Shown: piece after piece, positions 1-8,992 of the stretch
Numbering within the stretch: position 1 is the first letter of the stretch
Layout: the number at the start of each line of letters is the position of its first letter
From: Thermoactinospora rubra
GTDB lineage: Bacteria > Actinomycetota > Actinomycetes > Streptosporangiales > Streptosporangiaceae
Direction: 5' to 3'
Assembly (NCBI RefSeq): GCF_002093975.1
Contig: NZ_KZ084327.1
Span: 62,001 to 126,000 of the forward strand
DNA length: 64,000 nucleotides
Program-made: the position numbers and the translations under genes
Notes under the pieces: model-generated
The model's database searches: none
Told to the model about the DNA's origin: nothing
Seen by the model: the letters and a program-made list of their open reading frames with translations, nothing else

Positions 1-81
1 CGCGTGCTGGGCCTGCCGCCCGAGCCTCGCGTGGACAAGACCGTGCCCTTCAAGGACCTGAAGGTGGGGACCCAGGCGTGA
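1..81 (+). CDS. Acyl-CoA dehydrogenase, C-terminal end only (partial)
   Basis: The first 26 codons are open from the window edge to a TGA at 79-81. The peptide begins RVLGLPPEPRVD, which resembles the C-terminal tail of actinobacterial FadE-type acyl-CoA dehydrogenases (usually ...ERVLGLPREPR). The stop overlaps the GTG start of the next acyl-CoA dehydrogenase in a GTGA arrangement, so the two are probably translated together, perhaps as paired subunits as in steroid and aromatic catabolic FadE pairs. The call rests on this short tail and the neighbour only. Confidence 0.55.
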   Translation, partial: RVLGLPPEPRVDKTVPFKDLKVGTQA

Positions 82-1103
82 ACCTTCTCCTCAGCCAGGA
101 GCAGCGGGACCTGCGCGCGGCGGTGCGGTCCTTCCTCGACGGGAACTCCCGGCCGCGCGAGGGCTACGACCCGGCCGTCTACCGCCGCCTGGGCGGCGAG
201 CTGGGCCTGTCCGGGCTGATCGTCCCCGAGGAGTACGGCGGAGCCGGCGCGGGCTACGCCGAGCTGGCCGTCGTGCTGGAGGAGACCGGCGCCGCGCTGC
301 TGCCGGGCCCGTTCCTCGCCACGGTCTTCGCCACGATCGCCCTGACGCGCGTGCCGGACAAGGAACTGCTCACCGCGATCGCCGAGGGCCGCCTGGTCGC
401 GACCGTGGCGCAGCCGCCGCGGGATGAGGACGTGCGGCTCGAGGGCGACCGGATCGCCGGCACGCTGGGGCGGGTCTTGGGCGGCATGGAGGCCGACGTC
501 CTGGTCGTGCCCGCGGCATCCGGCGACGAGATCGTGATGGCGGCGGTCGAGCTGGACGATCCCGGCGTCAGCCGTACGGAACTGGCCACCCTGGACATCA
601 CGCGCGGCCAGGCGGGCGTCCGGCTCGACGGCGCCCGCGCCCGGGTGCTCGGGCCGCGGCCGCGCGAGGGCATCCTCGACCGGATGTGCGTGGCGCTGGC
701 CGCCGAGCAGCTGGGCGTGATGCGCGCCGCGCTGGAGGCCATCGTCGCCTACGCCAAGGTCCGCGCCGCCTTCGGCCGCCTCATCGGCTCCTACCAGGGC
801 GTCAAGTTCAAGCTCGCCGACATGCACTGCCAGGTGGAGCAGGCCGAGTCCATCGTGCGCTACGCCGCCTGGGCGGCCGACGAGTCGCCGGGGGAGCTGC
901 CGAAGGCCGCGGCGCTGGCCCAGGCGTACGTGGGCCGGGCCTGCTTCGAGGTGGCCCGCGACCATCTGCTCCTGCACGGCGGCATCGGCTTCACGTGGGA
1001 GCACGACGCCCACCTGTACTACAAGCGCGCCAAGGCGGACGAGGTCATGCTCGGCCCGCCCCGCGTCCACCGCACCCGCCTCGCGGACCTTTTGGAGCTG
1101 TGA
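78..1103 (+). CDS. Acyl-CoA dehydrogenase (FadE-type)
   Basis: A 341-residue flavoprotein predicted to make the alpha,beta double bond in an acyl-CoA using FAD. It begins with the family's N-terminal helix (LLSEQ-like: LLSQEQRDLRAAVRSFL) and carries the Y-G-G-A-G turn near residue 54. The C-terminal four-helix domain contains AFGRLIGSYQGVKFKLADM and the conserved HLLLHGGIGFTWEHD segment. At about 340 residues it is shorter than the usual 380, as for the smaller partner of heteromeric actinobacterial dehydrogenases; I do not see an obvious catalytic Glu, which in such pairs sits in only one subunit. The start overlaps the upstream dehydrogenase and the stop overlaps the ligase, so three genes form one operon. 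Substrate unknown. Confidence 0.9.
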   Translation: MNLLLSQEQRDLRAAVRSFLDGNSRPREGYDPAVYRRLGGELGLSGLIVPEEYGGAGAGYAELAVVLEETGAALLPGPFLATVFATIALTRVPDKELLTAIAEGRLVATVAQPPRDEDVRLEGDRIAGTLGRVLGGMEADVLVVPAASGDEIVMAAVELDDPGVSRTELATLDITRGQAGVRLDGARARVLGPRPREGILDRMCVALAAEQLGVMRAALEAIVAYAKVRAAFGRLIGSYQGVKFKLADMHCQVEQAESIVRYAAWAADESPGELPKAAALAQAYVGRACFEVARDHLLLHGGIGFTWEHDAHLYYKRAKADEVMLGPPRVHRTRLADLLEL

Positions 1104-2569
1104 TGAGCGCCGACGTCAGCAGTCTGCCCGGGTTCTACGCCATCGCCGCCGCCGACCCCGACCGGCTCGCGGCGATCGACGCCGACGGCACGCGCACCAC
1201 CTACGGGCGGCTGCTCCACCGCGTCAACCAGGTCTCACGCGGCCTGCGCGCCCGCGGCCTGCGGACCGGCGACGTGGCGGCGGGCATCCTGCGCAACGGC
1301 GTCGAGCAGGTCGTCATGCTGCTGGCCACCGGCCAGATCGGCCTGTACTACGTGCCGATCAACTGGCACCTGACGCAGCCGGAGATCGACTACATCGTCG
1401 CCGACTGCGACGCCAAGGTGGTCGTCACCGAGGGCGTCACCGCCGAGCTGGCCGAGGGACAGCCCGGCACGGCGCCCGAGGGCAGGACCGCCGGGGCGGT
1501 CATGTGGTACACCTCCGGCACCACCGGCTTCCCCAAGGGCGTGCAGCGGCCGCTGCCCGGCGCCGAGCCGGAGGCGATCGTCCCCCTCTACACCTGGTTC
1601 CTGGGGGAGGTGTGCGACCTGCGGCCCGGCGACGCGGTCCACCTGGTCACCTCGCCGATGTACCACTCGGCCCCGTGCGCGCACACCATGTTCGCCCTCC
1701 ACCTCGGGCACACCCTGGTCATCGCGCCGCGCTTCGACCCCGAGCCGATCCTGGAGCTGATCGGCCGCCACAAGGTCACCAACGCGATGATGGTGCCCAC
1801 GATGTTCCACCGGATGCTCCAGCTGCCGGAGGAGGTCAGGAGCAGGTACGACGTCTCCTCCCTTCAGCAGGTGATCCACACCGGCGCGGCCTGCCCGGTC
1901 GCCGTCAAGAAAGCGATCATGGACTGGTGGGGGCCGGTGCTGTACGAGTACTACGGCTCCACCGAGTCCACCATCGCCTTCGCGGTCAAGCCGCGGGAGT
2001 GGCTGGAGCGCCCCGGCACGGTCGGCCGGCCCGCCCCCACCTTCGAGGCGAAGATCCTCGACGAGGAGGGCAAGGAACTGCCGCCGGGCGAGCCCGGCCT
2101 CATCTACGTCAAGTCCTCCCTCGGCTCCTTCGAGTACCGCAAGGACCCCGCCAAGACCCGGGCAAGCATGCGCGGCGAGTGGTACGCCCCCGGCGACATC
2201 GGCTACCTCGACGAGGACGGCTACCTGTTCCTTTGCGACCGGCGCACCGACCTGATCGTCTCGGGCGGGGTCAACATCTATCCGGCCGAGGTCGAGGCCG
2301 CCCTGCTGGAGCATCCGGCGGTCGCCGACGTGGCGGTCATCGGCGTGCCGGACGAGGAGTGGGGCCACAAGGTGGTGGCGCTCGTCCAGCCCGCCGCGCC
2401 GGTCACCGCCGAGGAGCTGCGCGCGCACCTGGAGCCGAGGCTGGCCCGCTTCAAGCACCCCAGGATCGTCGAGTTCCGCGACTCGCTGCCCCGCACGCCG
2501 ACCGGCAAGCTGTCCCGCTCCCGGGTCAGGCAGGAATACCTCGCGGCTCGTGGCGGCGCGTCGCCGTGA
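1103..2569 (+). CDS. Acyl-CoA synthetase (AMP-forming, FadD-like)
   Basis: A 488-residue ANL-family ligase that activates a carboxylic acid to acyl-AMP and then acyl-CoA. Visible motifs are the P-loop YTSGTTGFPKG (near residue 135), the adenine-binding YEYYGSTE, the hinge region GDIGYLDEDGYLFLCDRRTDLIVSGG, and the C-terminal PTGKLSR with the catalytic Lys. The ATG overlaps the dehydrogenase stop (ATGA), so ligase and dehydrogenases probably act in sequence on one acid. The stretch before the P-loop is shorter than in long-chain FadD enzymes. Its last 44 bases overlap the end of the convergent AhpD-like gene. Confidence 0.9.
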   Translation: MSADVSSLPGFYAIAAADPDRLAAIDADGTRTTYGRLLHRVNQVSRGLRARGLRTGDVAAGILRNGVEQVVMLLATGQIGLYYVPINWHLTQPEIDYIVADCDAKVVVTEGVTAELAEGQPGTAPEGRTAGAVMWYTSGTTGFPKGVQRPLPGAEPEAIVPLYTWFLGEVCDLRPGDAVHLVTSPMYHSAPCAHTMFALHLGHTLVIAPRFDPEPILELIGRHKVTNAMMVPTMFHRMLQLPEEVRSRYDVSSLQQVIHTGAACPVAVKKAIMDWWGPVLYEYYGSTESTIAFAVKPREWLERPGTVGRPAPTFEAKILDEEGKELPPGEPGLIYVKSSLGSFEYRKDPAKTRASMRGEWYAPGDIGYLDEDGYLFLCDRRTDLIVSGGVNIYPAEVEAALLEHPAVADVAVIGVPDEEWGHKVVALVQPAAPVTAEELRAHLEPRLARFKHPRIVEFRDSLPRTPTGKLSRSRVRQEYLAARGGASP

Positions 2570-3437
2570 CCGCGCCGAAGGCCAGTACCCCGACCAGGCC
2601 GGCCTCGTCCAGCCCGGCGGCGGCCACGTCGGCTTCGCCGATCCGGTAGGGCGCCTTGGCGGCCAGCAGCGCCAGCCGCCGTACCGGCTCGGCCGGCCAT
2701 GGGCTGCCGAGCGGGGGATGCGTGCCGTCCCAGGCGGCGATCTCCTCGCGGACGGCGGCGGCTTGCGGGACCAGCTCCGCGCCCCGCTCGGCGATCTCCA
2801 CGAGCGCGGCGTAGGCCGTCCCCACCGGCGAGCGCCCGGCCCACGCGGGCGACGGCGGCGTGACGGGCAGCAGCCGCAGGCTCTCCCCGGGCGGCAGCGG
2901 CCGTGCCGCCGCCCGGGACAGCATCCGCCCGGCCAGCCCCCGTACGGCGCGCGAGCGCTGCAGCCCGCCGGGCAGGACGTCGTCGGTGTGGAGAGCCGAC
3001 ACCATGCGGTTGATGAAATGAAAGGCCAGCGCGGTGCCCGCCAGCTCGGGCGGGTCGTCCGGCGACAGCGCCACGTCCAGCAGCCGCGCCTGGCGGGGGT
3101 CGGCCGGGCGCTCGCCGCGCAGGACCGCCTCGGCGAGCCGGTGGTCGCCGGTGGCGTGGAGGAACATGGCGTGCGCGTTCACGCAGAACGGGCACCGGTT
3201 GGCCAGGGAGACGCCCAGCGCGACCAGTTCCCGGTCGGTGCGGGGCACGGGTCCGGCCATGAGCGCCTCCCGCAGCAGCGACCAGGTGGCCGCCAGCAGC
3301 TCGGGCACGGGCGACAGGACCATGAGGGCGGGCATCCGCGGCAGCCCGGTGTCGGCGGCCTGCTGCCGGTAGACCTCGGCGACCAGGCCGGTCGCCGACC
3401 TGGGCGGCACCGGGGTGACGTGACGGAAGGACATCAT
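2526..3437 (-). CDS. AhpD/carboxymuconolactone decarboxylase-like protein
   Basis: A 303-residue all-helical protein. Near residue 85 it has CPFCVNAH, the CxxCxxxH redox motif of the AhpD/carboxymuconolactone decarboxylase fold, within the family's usual context (DRELVALGVSLANRCPFC). Known members are alkyl-hydroperoxidase reductants or peroxidase-related proteins. At 303 residues it is longer than single-domain AhpD (about 175) and the C-terminal half has only weak similarity to a second helical repeat without the Cys pair. Its ATG overlaps the stop of the flavin oxidase by 4 bp, so the two are co-translated. I infer a redox role; the substrate is unknown. Confidence 0.8.
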   Translation of the reverse strand: MMSFRHVTPVPPRSATGLVAEVYRQQAADTGLPRMPALMVLSPVPELLAATWSLLREALMAGPVPRTDRELVALGVSLANRCPFCVNAHAMFLHATGDHRLAEAVLRGERPADPRQARLLDVALSPDDPPELAGTALAFHFINRMVSALHTDDVLPGGLQRSRAVRGLAGRMLSRAAARPLPPGESLRLLPVTPPSPAWAGRSPVGTAYAALVEIAERGAELVPQAAAVREEIAAWDGTHPPLGSPWPAEPVRRLALLAAKAPYRIGEADVAAAGLDEAGLVGVLAFGAVTATRRHEPRGIPA

Positions 3438-4642
3438 GCTCCGATCAGATGGCTCGGGCGGAAGACGGTGTCGGGGTCCCAGGACTTCTTCAGCTCCACC
3501 AGCCGGGCGTGGTTGGCGGCGGTGTAGGCGTCGGCCGTCCTGGCCGGGTCGGTCAGGAAGGTGAGGAAGGAGCCGCCGGTGGCGTGCGGCAGCTCGACGT
3601 CGCCGGCGGTGAGGATGGAGAAGGGCACGTCGCGGTGACCGGCCGGGCCGCCGGGCCGGGCGAACGCGCCGCCCCAGTGGCGGATCTCGACGACGTCCGG
3701 CGGCGAGTGGGCCAGCAGCGTCACCAGGTCGTCGGGCAGCTCGCGGAACAGCTCGAACCGGTGCCGCACCGGCATGGGCGGGTGCACGGGCGCCAGCGTG
3801 GCGCTCGCCTCGGCGAAGGTCTGCTCGCCCCGCCCGCCGGACAGCGGCTCGCCCGCCGCCGCGAGCAGCGGGCCGAGCGCCCGCTCGCCGCCCTCGACGG
3901 CGAAGGACCGCACTCCCAGCACGCGCGAGCCGTCCGGCATCCGCATGAGCAGCACGCCCGTGGCCAGCGTGTCCGGCTCCTCCAGCGCCCAGTCCCGGTA
4001 GACGGCCAGCGTCTCGGCGGTCCGCTCGATCGGGTGGAGGGTCAGCCCAGCGTGCACCCGCTCGACCGGGTACAGCCGGAAGGTCAGCTCGGTCACCACG
4101 CCGAAGTTGCCGCTGCCGCCGCGCAACGCCCACAGCAGGTCGCCGTCCTCGGCGGTGCGAAGCTCGCCGTCGGCCGTCACGACGCGGGCACGCAGCAGGC
4201 TGTCGGCGGCCAGGCCGTACCGCCTGGACAGCCAGCCCAGGCCGCCGCCCAGCGTGTAGCCGGTCACCCCGATCCAGGGCGTGCCCGACAGCGGGGCCAG
4301 GCCGTACGGCGCGGCGGCGGCGATCACGTCGGTCCACAGCGCGCCCGCGCCCGCGGTGGCCTCGCGCCGCTGAGGGTCGACGCGCACGCCGGTCAGGCGG
4401 GAGGTCTTCAGCAGCAGGGCGCCCTCGTTGGCCACGAGCATGCCGTGGCCGGTGGCCTGGACGGCCAGCGGCATCCCGCGCTCGCGGGCGAAGGACACGG
4501 CGGCCCGCACGTCGCGCTCGCCGGCGGCCTCGGCCACCAGGGCGGGACGCGGGTCGACCGCGCGGTTCCAGGCGAGCCGGGCCTCGTCGTAGGCGCCGGC
4601 GTCCGGCAGGTGGACAGGACCGGTGAAGTCGGGGATAACCAT
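3434..4642 (-). CDS. FAD-dependent oxidoreductase (PCMH/BBE family)
   Basis: A 402-residue oxidase of the berberine-bridge-like group. The FAD-binding PCMH domain occupies about residues 30-200: QATGHGM carries the His usually linked to FAD, and GGGLGWLSRRYGLAADSL is the second FAD-contact loop. The usual Cys of bicovalent members is absent (SGTPWIGVTG in its place), so only single His linkage is expected. The C-terminus has the BBE-like ending YTAANHARLVELKKSWDPD, although the common NYxD is not seen. I chose the ATG at 4642 because GGTGAGG lies just upstream; an open frame continues to 4819. It is the first gene of an operon with the AhpD-like protein. Confidence 0.87.
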   Translation of the reverse strand: MVIPDFTGPVHLPDAGAYDEARLAWNRAVDPRPALVAEAAGERDVRAAVSFARERGMPLAVQATGHGMLVANEGALLLKTSRLTGVRVDPQRREATAGAGALWTDVIAAAAPYGLAPLSGTPWIGVTGYTLGGGLGWLSRRYGLAADSLLRARVVTADGELRTAEDGDLLWALRGGSGNFGVVTELTFRLYPVERVHAGLTLHPIERTAETLAVYRDWALEEPDTLATGVLLMRMPDGSRVLGVRSFAVEGGERALGPLLAAAGEPLSGGRGEQTFAEASATLAPVHPPMPVRHRFELFRELPDDLVTLLAHSPPDVVEIRHWGGAFARPGGPAGHRDVPFSILTAGDVELPHATGGSFLTFLTDPARTADAYTAANHARLVELKKSWDPDTVFRPSHLIGA

Positions 4643-4763
4643 GTCCTCACCATCGCCCCGGAGGCATGGCCGGGTCGTCGTGCCCGCGGAGGCGTCCGCT
4701 ACTTCCGGCGGAGTACCACGGCCGGACGATGCGCCGCCGGGACCCGTGCCGTAGGTTGCGGCC

Positions 4764-5840
4764 ATGAGGAAGCCCGACCTGATGCTGGCCCCCGTGGTGG
4801 GCGCCGTGATGGTGGCCAACGCGGCGCTGAACGGCCGCGCCGGGCCGCTGGGCTACGGGCTGCTGGTGGCCGCCGCCGTCGCCCTGCACTGGCACCGCCG
4901 CGCGCCCAGGCTGGTGCTGGCGGTGACGACCGCGCTGGCGCTGGCCTCCATCCTGCTGGTGGAGCCGGACCTGGCGGCCGGGCTGCCCGCCCTGATCACG
5001 GTCTCCAGCGCCGTACGGCACGGCCACCGCCCCGCCGCGCTGGCCGCCGCGCTCACGCTCGTGGGCGGCATGGTGGCCGCCTACCTGCTGGCCGGGCAGG
5101 ACGCGCTCACGGCGGTCAAGGGCGGTTTCCTCGTCATGGGCTGGTTCGTGGCCGCCATGGCCATGGGGGTGGCGCTGCTGCAGGCCGACCAGCGGGCGGC
5201 CGAGGCCGAGCGGACCCGCGAGGAGGCCGCGCTGCGCCGGGCGGGGGAGGAGCGGCTGCGCATCGCCCGCGAGCTGCACGACTCGCTCACCCACACCATC
5301 TCGATCATCAAGGTCCAGGCGGGCGTGGCCGTCCACCTGGCGCGCAAGCGCGGCGAGGAGGTGCCCGCGGCGCTGTCGGCCATCCAGGAGGCCAGCGGGG
5401 AGGCCATGCGGGAGCTGCGCGAGACCCTGGAGGTGCTGCGCGACGACAGCATGGCGCTGGCCAGGCTGCCCGAGCTGGTGGAGCGCACCCGGGCGGCGGG
5501 GCAGGAGGTGACGCTGCGGCTCGCCGGCCGCTCCAGGACGCTGCCCGCCGCCGTGGAGCAGACCGCCTACCGGATCGTGCAGGAGGCGCTGACCAACGTG
5601 GCCAAGCACGCTCGCGGCTCGCGCGCCGCGGTCCTCATCGAGTACGGCGAGCACGAGGTCGTGGTGGAGGTCAGCGACGACGGGCCCGGCCAGGCGGGCG
5701 GGGTGCCCGGCGTCGGCCTGACCGGCATGCGCGAGCGGGTCGACGCCCTCGGCGGGCGCCTGTCGGCCGGGCCCGGCGAGCGGGGCGGGTTCACGGTCCG
5801 GGCCGAGCTGCCGGTCGCCGAGCGGGTGCTGTCGGCGTGA
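4764..5840 (+). CDS. Sensor histidine kinase (NarL/HisKA_3 type)
   Basis: A 358-residue membrane kinase. The first 145 residues hold about four hydrophobic segments and no large extracellular loop, so it probably senses a membrane or intramembrane signal. A short coiled coil (QADQRAAEAERTREEAALRR) leads to the HisKA_3 box RIARELHDSLTHTISII with the phosphoacceptor His172. The HATPase_c domain has EALTNVAKHARGS (N box), VSDDGPG and GVGLTGMRERV. Its stop overlaps the GTG of the regulator, which is the partner. The signal cannot be read from the sequence. Confidence 0.92.
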   Translation: MRKPDLMLAPVVGAVMVANAALNGRAGPLGYGLLVAAAVALHWHRRAPRLVLAVTTALALASILLVEPDLAAGLPALITVSSAVRHGHRPAALAAALTLVGGMVAAYLLAGQDALTAVKGGFLVMGWFVAAMAMGVALLQADQRAAEAERTREEAALRRAGEERLRIARELHDSLTHTISIIKVQAGVAVHLARKRGEEVPAALSAIQEASGEAMRELRETLEVLRDDSMALARLPELVERTRAAGQEVTLRLAGRSRTLPAAVEQTAYRIVQEALTNVAKHARGSRAAVLIEYGEHEVVVEVSDDGPGQAGGVPGVGLTGMRERVDALGGRLSAGPGERGGFTVRAELPVAERVLSA

Positions 5841-6499
5841 TCCGCGTGCTGCTCGCCGACGACCAGGCGCTGATCAGGGCCGGGTTCCGCGCGCTGCTGG
5901 AGGCCGAGGAGTCCGTCGAGGTGGTGGGCGAGGCGGCCGACGGGCGGCAGGCGGTCGCCATGGCCGCCGAGCTGGTGCCGGACGTGCTGCTGCTGGACAT
6001 CCAGATGCCGGTGATGGACGGCATCGAGGCCACCAGGCGGATCGCGGCCGACCCCCGGCTGTCCGGCGTCCACGTGGTCATCCTCACCAACTTCGGGCTG
6101 GACGAGTACGTCCTGGACGCCCTGCGCGCGGGCGCCGCCGGGTTCCTGCTCAAGGACACCGACCCGGCCGACCTGCTGCACGGCGTCCACGTGGCCGCCC
6201 GCGGCGACGCGCTGCTGTCGCCGGGGATCACGCGCCGGCTCATCGACCAGTACGTCGCCCGCCCCGCGCCCTCCTCGCCCCCGCCCGGCCGGGGCGCCGC
6301 CCTGACCGAGCGGGAGCGCGAGGTCGTGGCGCTGGTGGCGCGCGGGCTGTCCAACGAGGAGATCGCCGCCCACCTGGTCGTCAGCCCCTTCACCGCCAAG
6401 ACCCACGTCAGCAGGGCGATGACCAAGCTGGGCGCCCGCGACCGCGCCCAGCTGGTGGTCTTCGCCTACGAGTCGGGGCTGGTCACGCCCGGGCGGTGA
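5837..6499 (+). CDS. Response regulator, NarL/LuxR family
   Basis: A 220-residue regulator that pairs with the preceding kinase. The receiver domain (1-125) has the acidic pair LLADDQ, the phosphoacceptor Asp54 in LLLDIQMPVMDG, a Thr/Asn switch position (VVILTNF) and the Lys in FLLKDTDP. The C-terminal LuxR-type helix-turn-helix spans about 155-215 (LTEREREVVALVARGLSNEEIAAHL). The start is GTG at 5837, overlapping the kinase stop. The 3' end overlaps the convergent WYL regulator gene by 34 bp. Targets are unknown; the divergent flavin-oxidase operon is a neighbour. Confidence 0.93.
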   Translation: MIRVLLADDQALIRAGFRALLEAEESVEVVGEAADGRQAVAMAAELVPDVLLLDIQMPVMDGIEATRRIAADPRLSGVHVVILTNFGLDEYVLDALRAGAAGFLLKDTDPADLLHGVHVAARGDALLSPGITRRLIDQYVARPAPSSPPPGRGAALTEREREVVALVARGLSNEEIAAHLVVSPFTAKTHVSRAMTKLGARDRAQLVVFAYESGLVTPGR

Positions 6500-7495
6500 G
6501 CGGCGGCCCGCCGGTAGCGCTCTGACAGCTCGCGGATCACCTCCACCAGCTCCGGGCAGTCCAGCACCTCGAAGTCCACGCCGAGGAAGCCGATCCACAC
6601 CGCCATGCCGTTGAGGTCGTCGCCGCCGCTGTGCAGCAGGCACGTGGTGTCGGTCTCCGGCTCGACGTCCACGCCGAGCGGCAGCCCCCGGATCCGCTCG
6701 GCGGGGGCGTGCAGCCGCACCGTGGCCCGGTAGCGCCACATCGCGGTGTTGACGCCGCGCTCGACGTGCTCGGCCACGTCGAAGGGCAGCTCACGCGGGG
6801 TGAACCGCGGGCCGTTCGGAACGCGCGGCCTGATGCGGTCGACGCGGTAGGTCCGCCAGTCCTTGCGGTGCACGTCCCAGCCGACCAGGTACCACCGCCC
6901 CCGCCGGTGGACCAGCCGGTACGGCTCCCCCCCCCCCGCGCAGGCCCCCCCCCCCCCGCCGGTGGCCCAGCCGGTACGGCTCGGCCTCCCGGACGCTCTC
7001 GGTCCCGTCGTGCCCCACGTAGTCGAAGCGCAGCCGCTCCCGGTCACGGGCGGCGTTGGCGATCGTGGTCAGCACCTCCGGCGCGACCGCCGGGGCCTCG
7101 CCGGGGATCTGCACGGTGTAGGTGTTCAGCGCGTTGACGCGGTGGCGCAGCCGGGCGGGCAGGACCTGCTCCAGCTTGGCCAGCGCCCGCACCGAGCTCT
7201 CCTCGATGCCCGCCACGCCCCCTCCGGCCGCCCGGCCCAGGCCCACCGCGACCGCCACGGCCTCCTCGTCGTCCAGCAGCAGCGGCGGCAGCGCGGCGCC
7301 CGCCCCGAGCCGGTAGCCGCCCGCGACGCCCGGCGTGGCGTGCACCGGGTAGCCGAGCGAGCGCAGCCGCTCGACGTCGTTGCGCACGGTCCGCGTGGAC
7401 ACGCCCAGCCGCGCGGCCAGCTCAGGGCCGGTCCACTCCTTGTGGGCCTGGAGGAGGGACAGCAGTCGCAGCAGCCGCGCCGAGGTTTCGAGCAT
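6466..7495 (-). pseudogene. WYL-domain HTH regulator, frameshifted by a 55-bp duplication
   Basis: The N-terminal part starts at ATG 7495 with a winged helix (LLSLLQAHKEWTGPELAARLGVS) followed by the linker typical of DeoR/YafY-type WYL proteins. The reading frame is intact to about 6960. The C-terminal WYL part (EPYRLVHRRGRWYLVGWDVHRKDWRTYRVDRI) is in another frame and ends at 6466. Between them EPYRL-HRRG is encoded twice around two long C runs. Removing 55 bp leaves 975 bp, an uninterrupted 324-residue protein of normal family length. It is either a recent inactivation or an assembly error in a homopolymer region. Such regulators commonly respond to nucleic-acid or small-molecule ligands; target unknown. 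Confidence 0.85.
6901..6982. repeat. 27-bp direct duplication flanking C11 and C13 homopolymers
   Basis: The 27-bp segment 6901-6927 recurs at 6956-6982 with one mismatch (A versus C in the eleventh base). Between the copies lie a run of 11 C (6927-6937), GCGCAGG, and a run of 13 C (6945-6957). The offset is 55 bp, which breaks the reading frame of the WYL regulator. No other run this long was seen in the window. Confidence 0.9.
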
Positions 7496-7715
7496 GCCCC
7501 CAGTGTGCCCGCTATCGAGGAAAGCCGCCTTCCTCGATCGCCACGACGATCTTCCCCAGCAGGTGGCCCTCCTCGCTGAGCCGGTGGGCGTCCGCGACGC
7601 GCTCCAGCGGGAAGACGGCCGCGATCGGCATGACCACCTCGCCCCGCTCCACCAGCGGCAGCACCTCGGCGAACACCTCGGGCAGCGGGACGCCCTCGGC
7701 GGAGCCGGAGGAGAA

Positions 7716-7800
7716 TTGACGTCCTCCCCCTCGTGCATGAGGGAGATTCCAACCCGTCAGCTCTGCGTCGAGAGGAGGGCAGGTTGAGGTTCGCGGTGCA
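7716..7800 (-). ncRNA. Predicted reRNA (omega-RNA) 3' scaffold of TnpB
   Basis: In characterised IS605 elements the guide RNA overlaps the end of tnpB and runs through the right end into flanking DNA. Here the last tnpB codons are followed by the hairpin CCCTC-ATGCAC-GAGGG and GAGGACGTCAA, ending at 7716. The guide part would be the next bases on the minus strand, starting TTCTCCTCCGGCTCCGCC. The 5' limit is a guess; the call rests on element architecture, not on a covariance search. Confidence 0.5.
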
Positions 7801-8992
7801 CCGGCCCGGCAATCCGTGGCCCTTCCCGCGCAGACACGGCACGCCCTGCCGCCCTTGCGATGTTCCTGGCCGCGTTCACATCGGCGTGATCGGCGTATCC
7901 GCAAGACCGGCAGCGAAACAGTGCTTGGCTCTCGCGACTGTTGCGCTCCACGGTCCCGCACGCCGAGCACCGCTGGCTCGTGAACGCGGGGTTGACCTTG
8001 ACCACCCGGCCGGGTGCCTTGTGTTCCAGCCGCTCGACGAGCTGTCCCCAGCCGGAGGCCAGGATGGCCCGGTTCAGCCCGGCCTTGGCCGCAACGTTCC
8101 GGCCGGGCGTCTCGCGGGTGCCGCGCGCCGAGCGGGTCATGGCGCGGACGTTGAGGTCCTCCACGGCGATCACGTCGAACTGCCACGCCAGGCGGGTGCT
8201 GGTCTTCTCCACCCAGTCCTTGCGCCGGTCGGCCTCCCGGGCCTTCAGCCGGGCGATCGCCGCGTTGACCTTCGCCCGCCGAAGCGAGCCGCGCCGGGCC
8301 CGGGCCAGCTTGCGCTGGAGCCTGCGCAGCCGGGCCTGCTCCGGTTCCCGCAGCGTGGGCGCGCTCAGCAGCTCCCCGGTGGACAAGGCGGCGCTGACGA
8401 CGACCCCGCGATCCACACCGACCGTCTCACCGGTGCCGGGCGCGGGAATCGGGGCCGGGATCGCGGCGAAGGCCACATGCCAGCGCCCGGCCCGATCCCG
8501 GGTGATGCGGAAGGACTTGACCCCCGCCGGGACGGGGCGCGACCAGCGCAACCGCACCCACCCCACCTTGGGGATCCGCACCTCGCCCACCCGCCGCGAC
8601 AGGCGGCGCACCGCCCAGTGCCGGCCCCGCACCCCGACGATCCGGAACCCCTCGTGCCGCCCGGCCTTACGCCAGCTCGGCCGGCCATGGGTCCCGTCAA
8701 AGAAGTTCGCCATGGCCCGGGCGAAGTCCTTGAGCGCCTGCTGCTGCACGATGATCGACCCGGCGGCCAGCCAGGCGAACGCCGCCCGCGCCTCGGTCAG
8801 CTGACGGCACTGCTCGGCGAAGCCGGGCGCGCCGGCGCGTCCCGGCCGCCAGTGGCTGTGCTGCTCCACCGCCAGATTCCACACAAACCGCGCATGGGCG
8901 CAGTGCTCCAGCAGCGCCCGCTCTTGGGCAGGGGTGGGCTGGAGGCGGTAGCGCGACACGCACCGCAGCCTATCGACCGGCGCCGACATCAT
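7757..8992 (-). CDS. tnpB: TnpB, RNA-guided endonuclease of IS605-type elements
   Basis: A 411-residue TnpB. The N-terminal part matches the family (RYRLQPTPAQ, FVWNLAVEQ). The RuvC triad appears complete: Asp194 (VGVDRGVV), Glu278 (IAVEDLNVRAM) and Asp371 (HADVNAARNI). The zinc ribbon has four Cys (342, 345, 361, 364; CSACG and CRSCG). Characterised TnpB proteins cut DNA under guidance of an RNA made from their own 3' end and the element's right end, after recognising a short motif next to the left end. I start at the ATG at 8992; the GTG at 8959 is also possible. Length is normal, so this copy could be active. Confidence 0.93.
   Translation of the reverse strand: MMSAPVDRLRCVSRYRLQPTPAQERALLEHCAHARFVWNLAVEQHSHWRPGRAGAPGFAEQCRQLTEARAAFAWLAAGSIIVQQQALKDFARAMANFFDGTHGRPSWRKAGRHEGFRIVGVRGRHWAVRRLSRRVGEVRIPKVGWVRLRWSRPVPAGVKSFRITRDRAGRWHVAFAAIPAPIPAPGTGETVGVDRGVVVSAALSTGELLSAPTLREPEQARLRRLQRKLARARRGSLRRAKVNAAIARLKAREADRRKDWVEKTSTRLAWQFDVIAVEDLNVRAMTRSARGTRETPGRNVAAKAGLNRAILASGWGQLVERLEHKAPGRVVKVNPAFTSQRCSACGTVERNSRESQALFRCRSCGYADHADVNAARNIARAAGRAVSAREGPRIAGPVHREPQPALLSTQS

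Noticed and set aside
2550..6499. Long plus-strand open frames opposite the AhpD-like and flavin-oxidase genes
   Set aside because: Their products are Arg/Gly/Ala-rich with no motifs. They arise from the high GC at third codon positions of the real genes; only the last part, from GTG 5837, is the response regulator.
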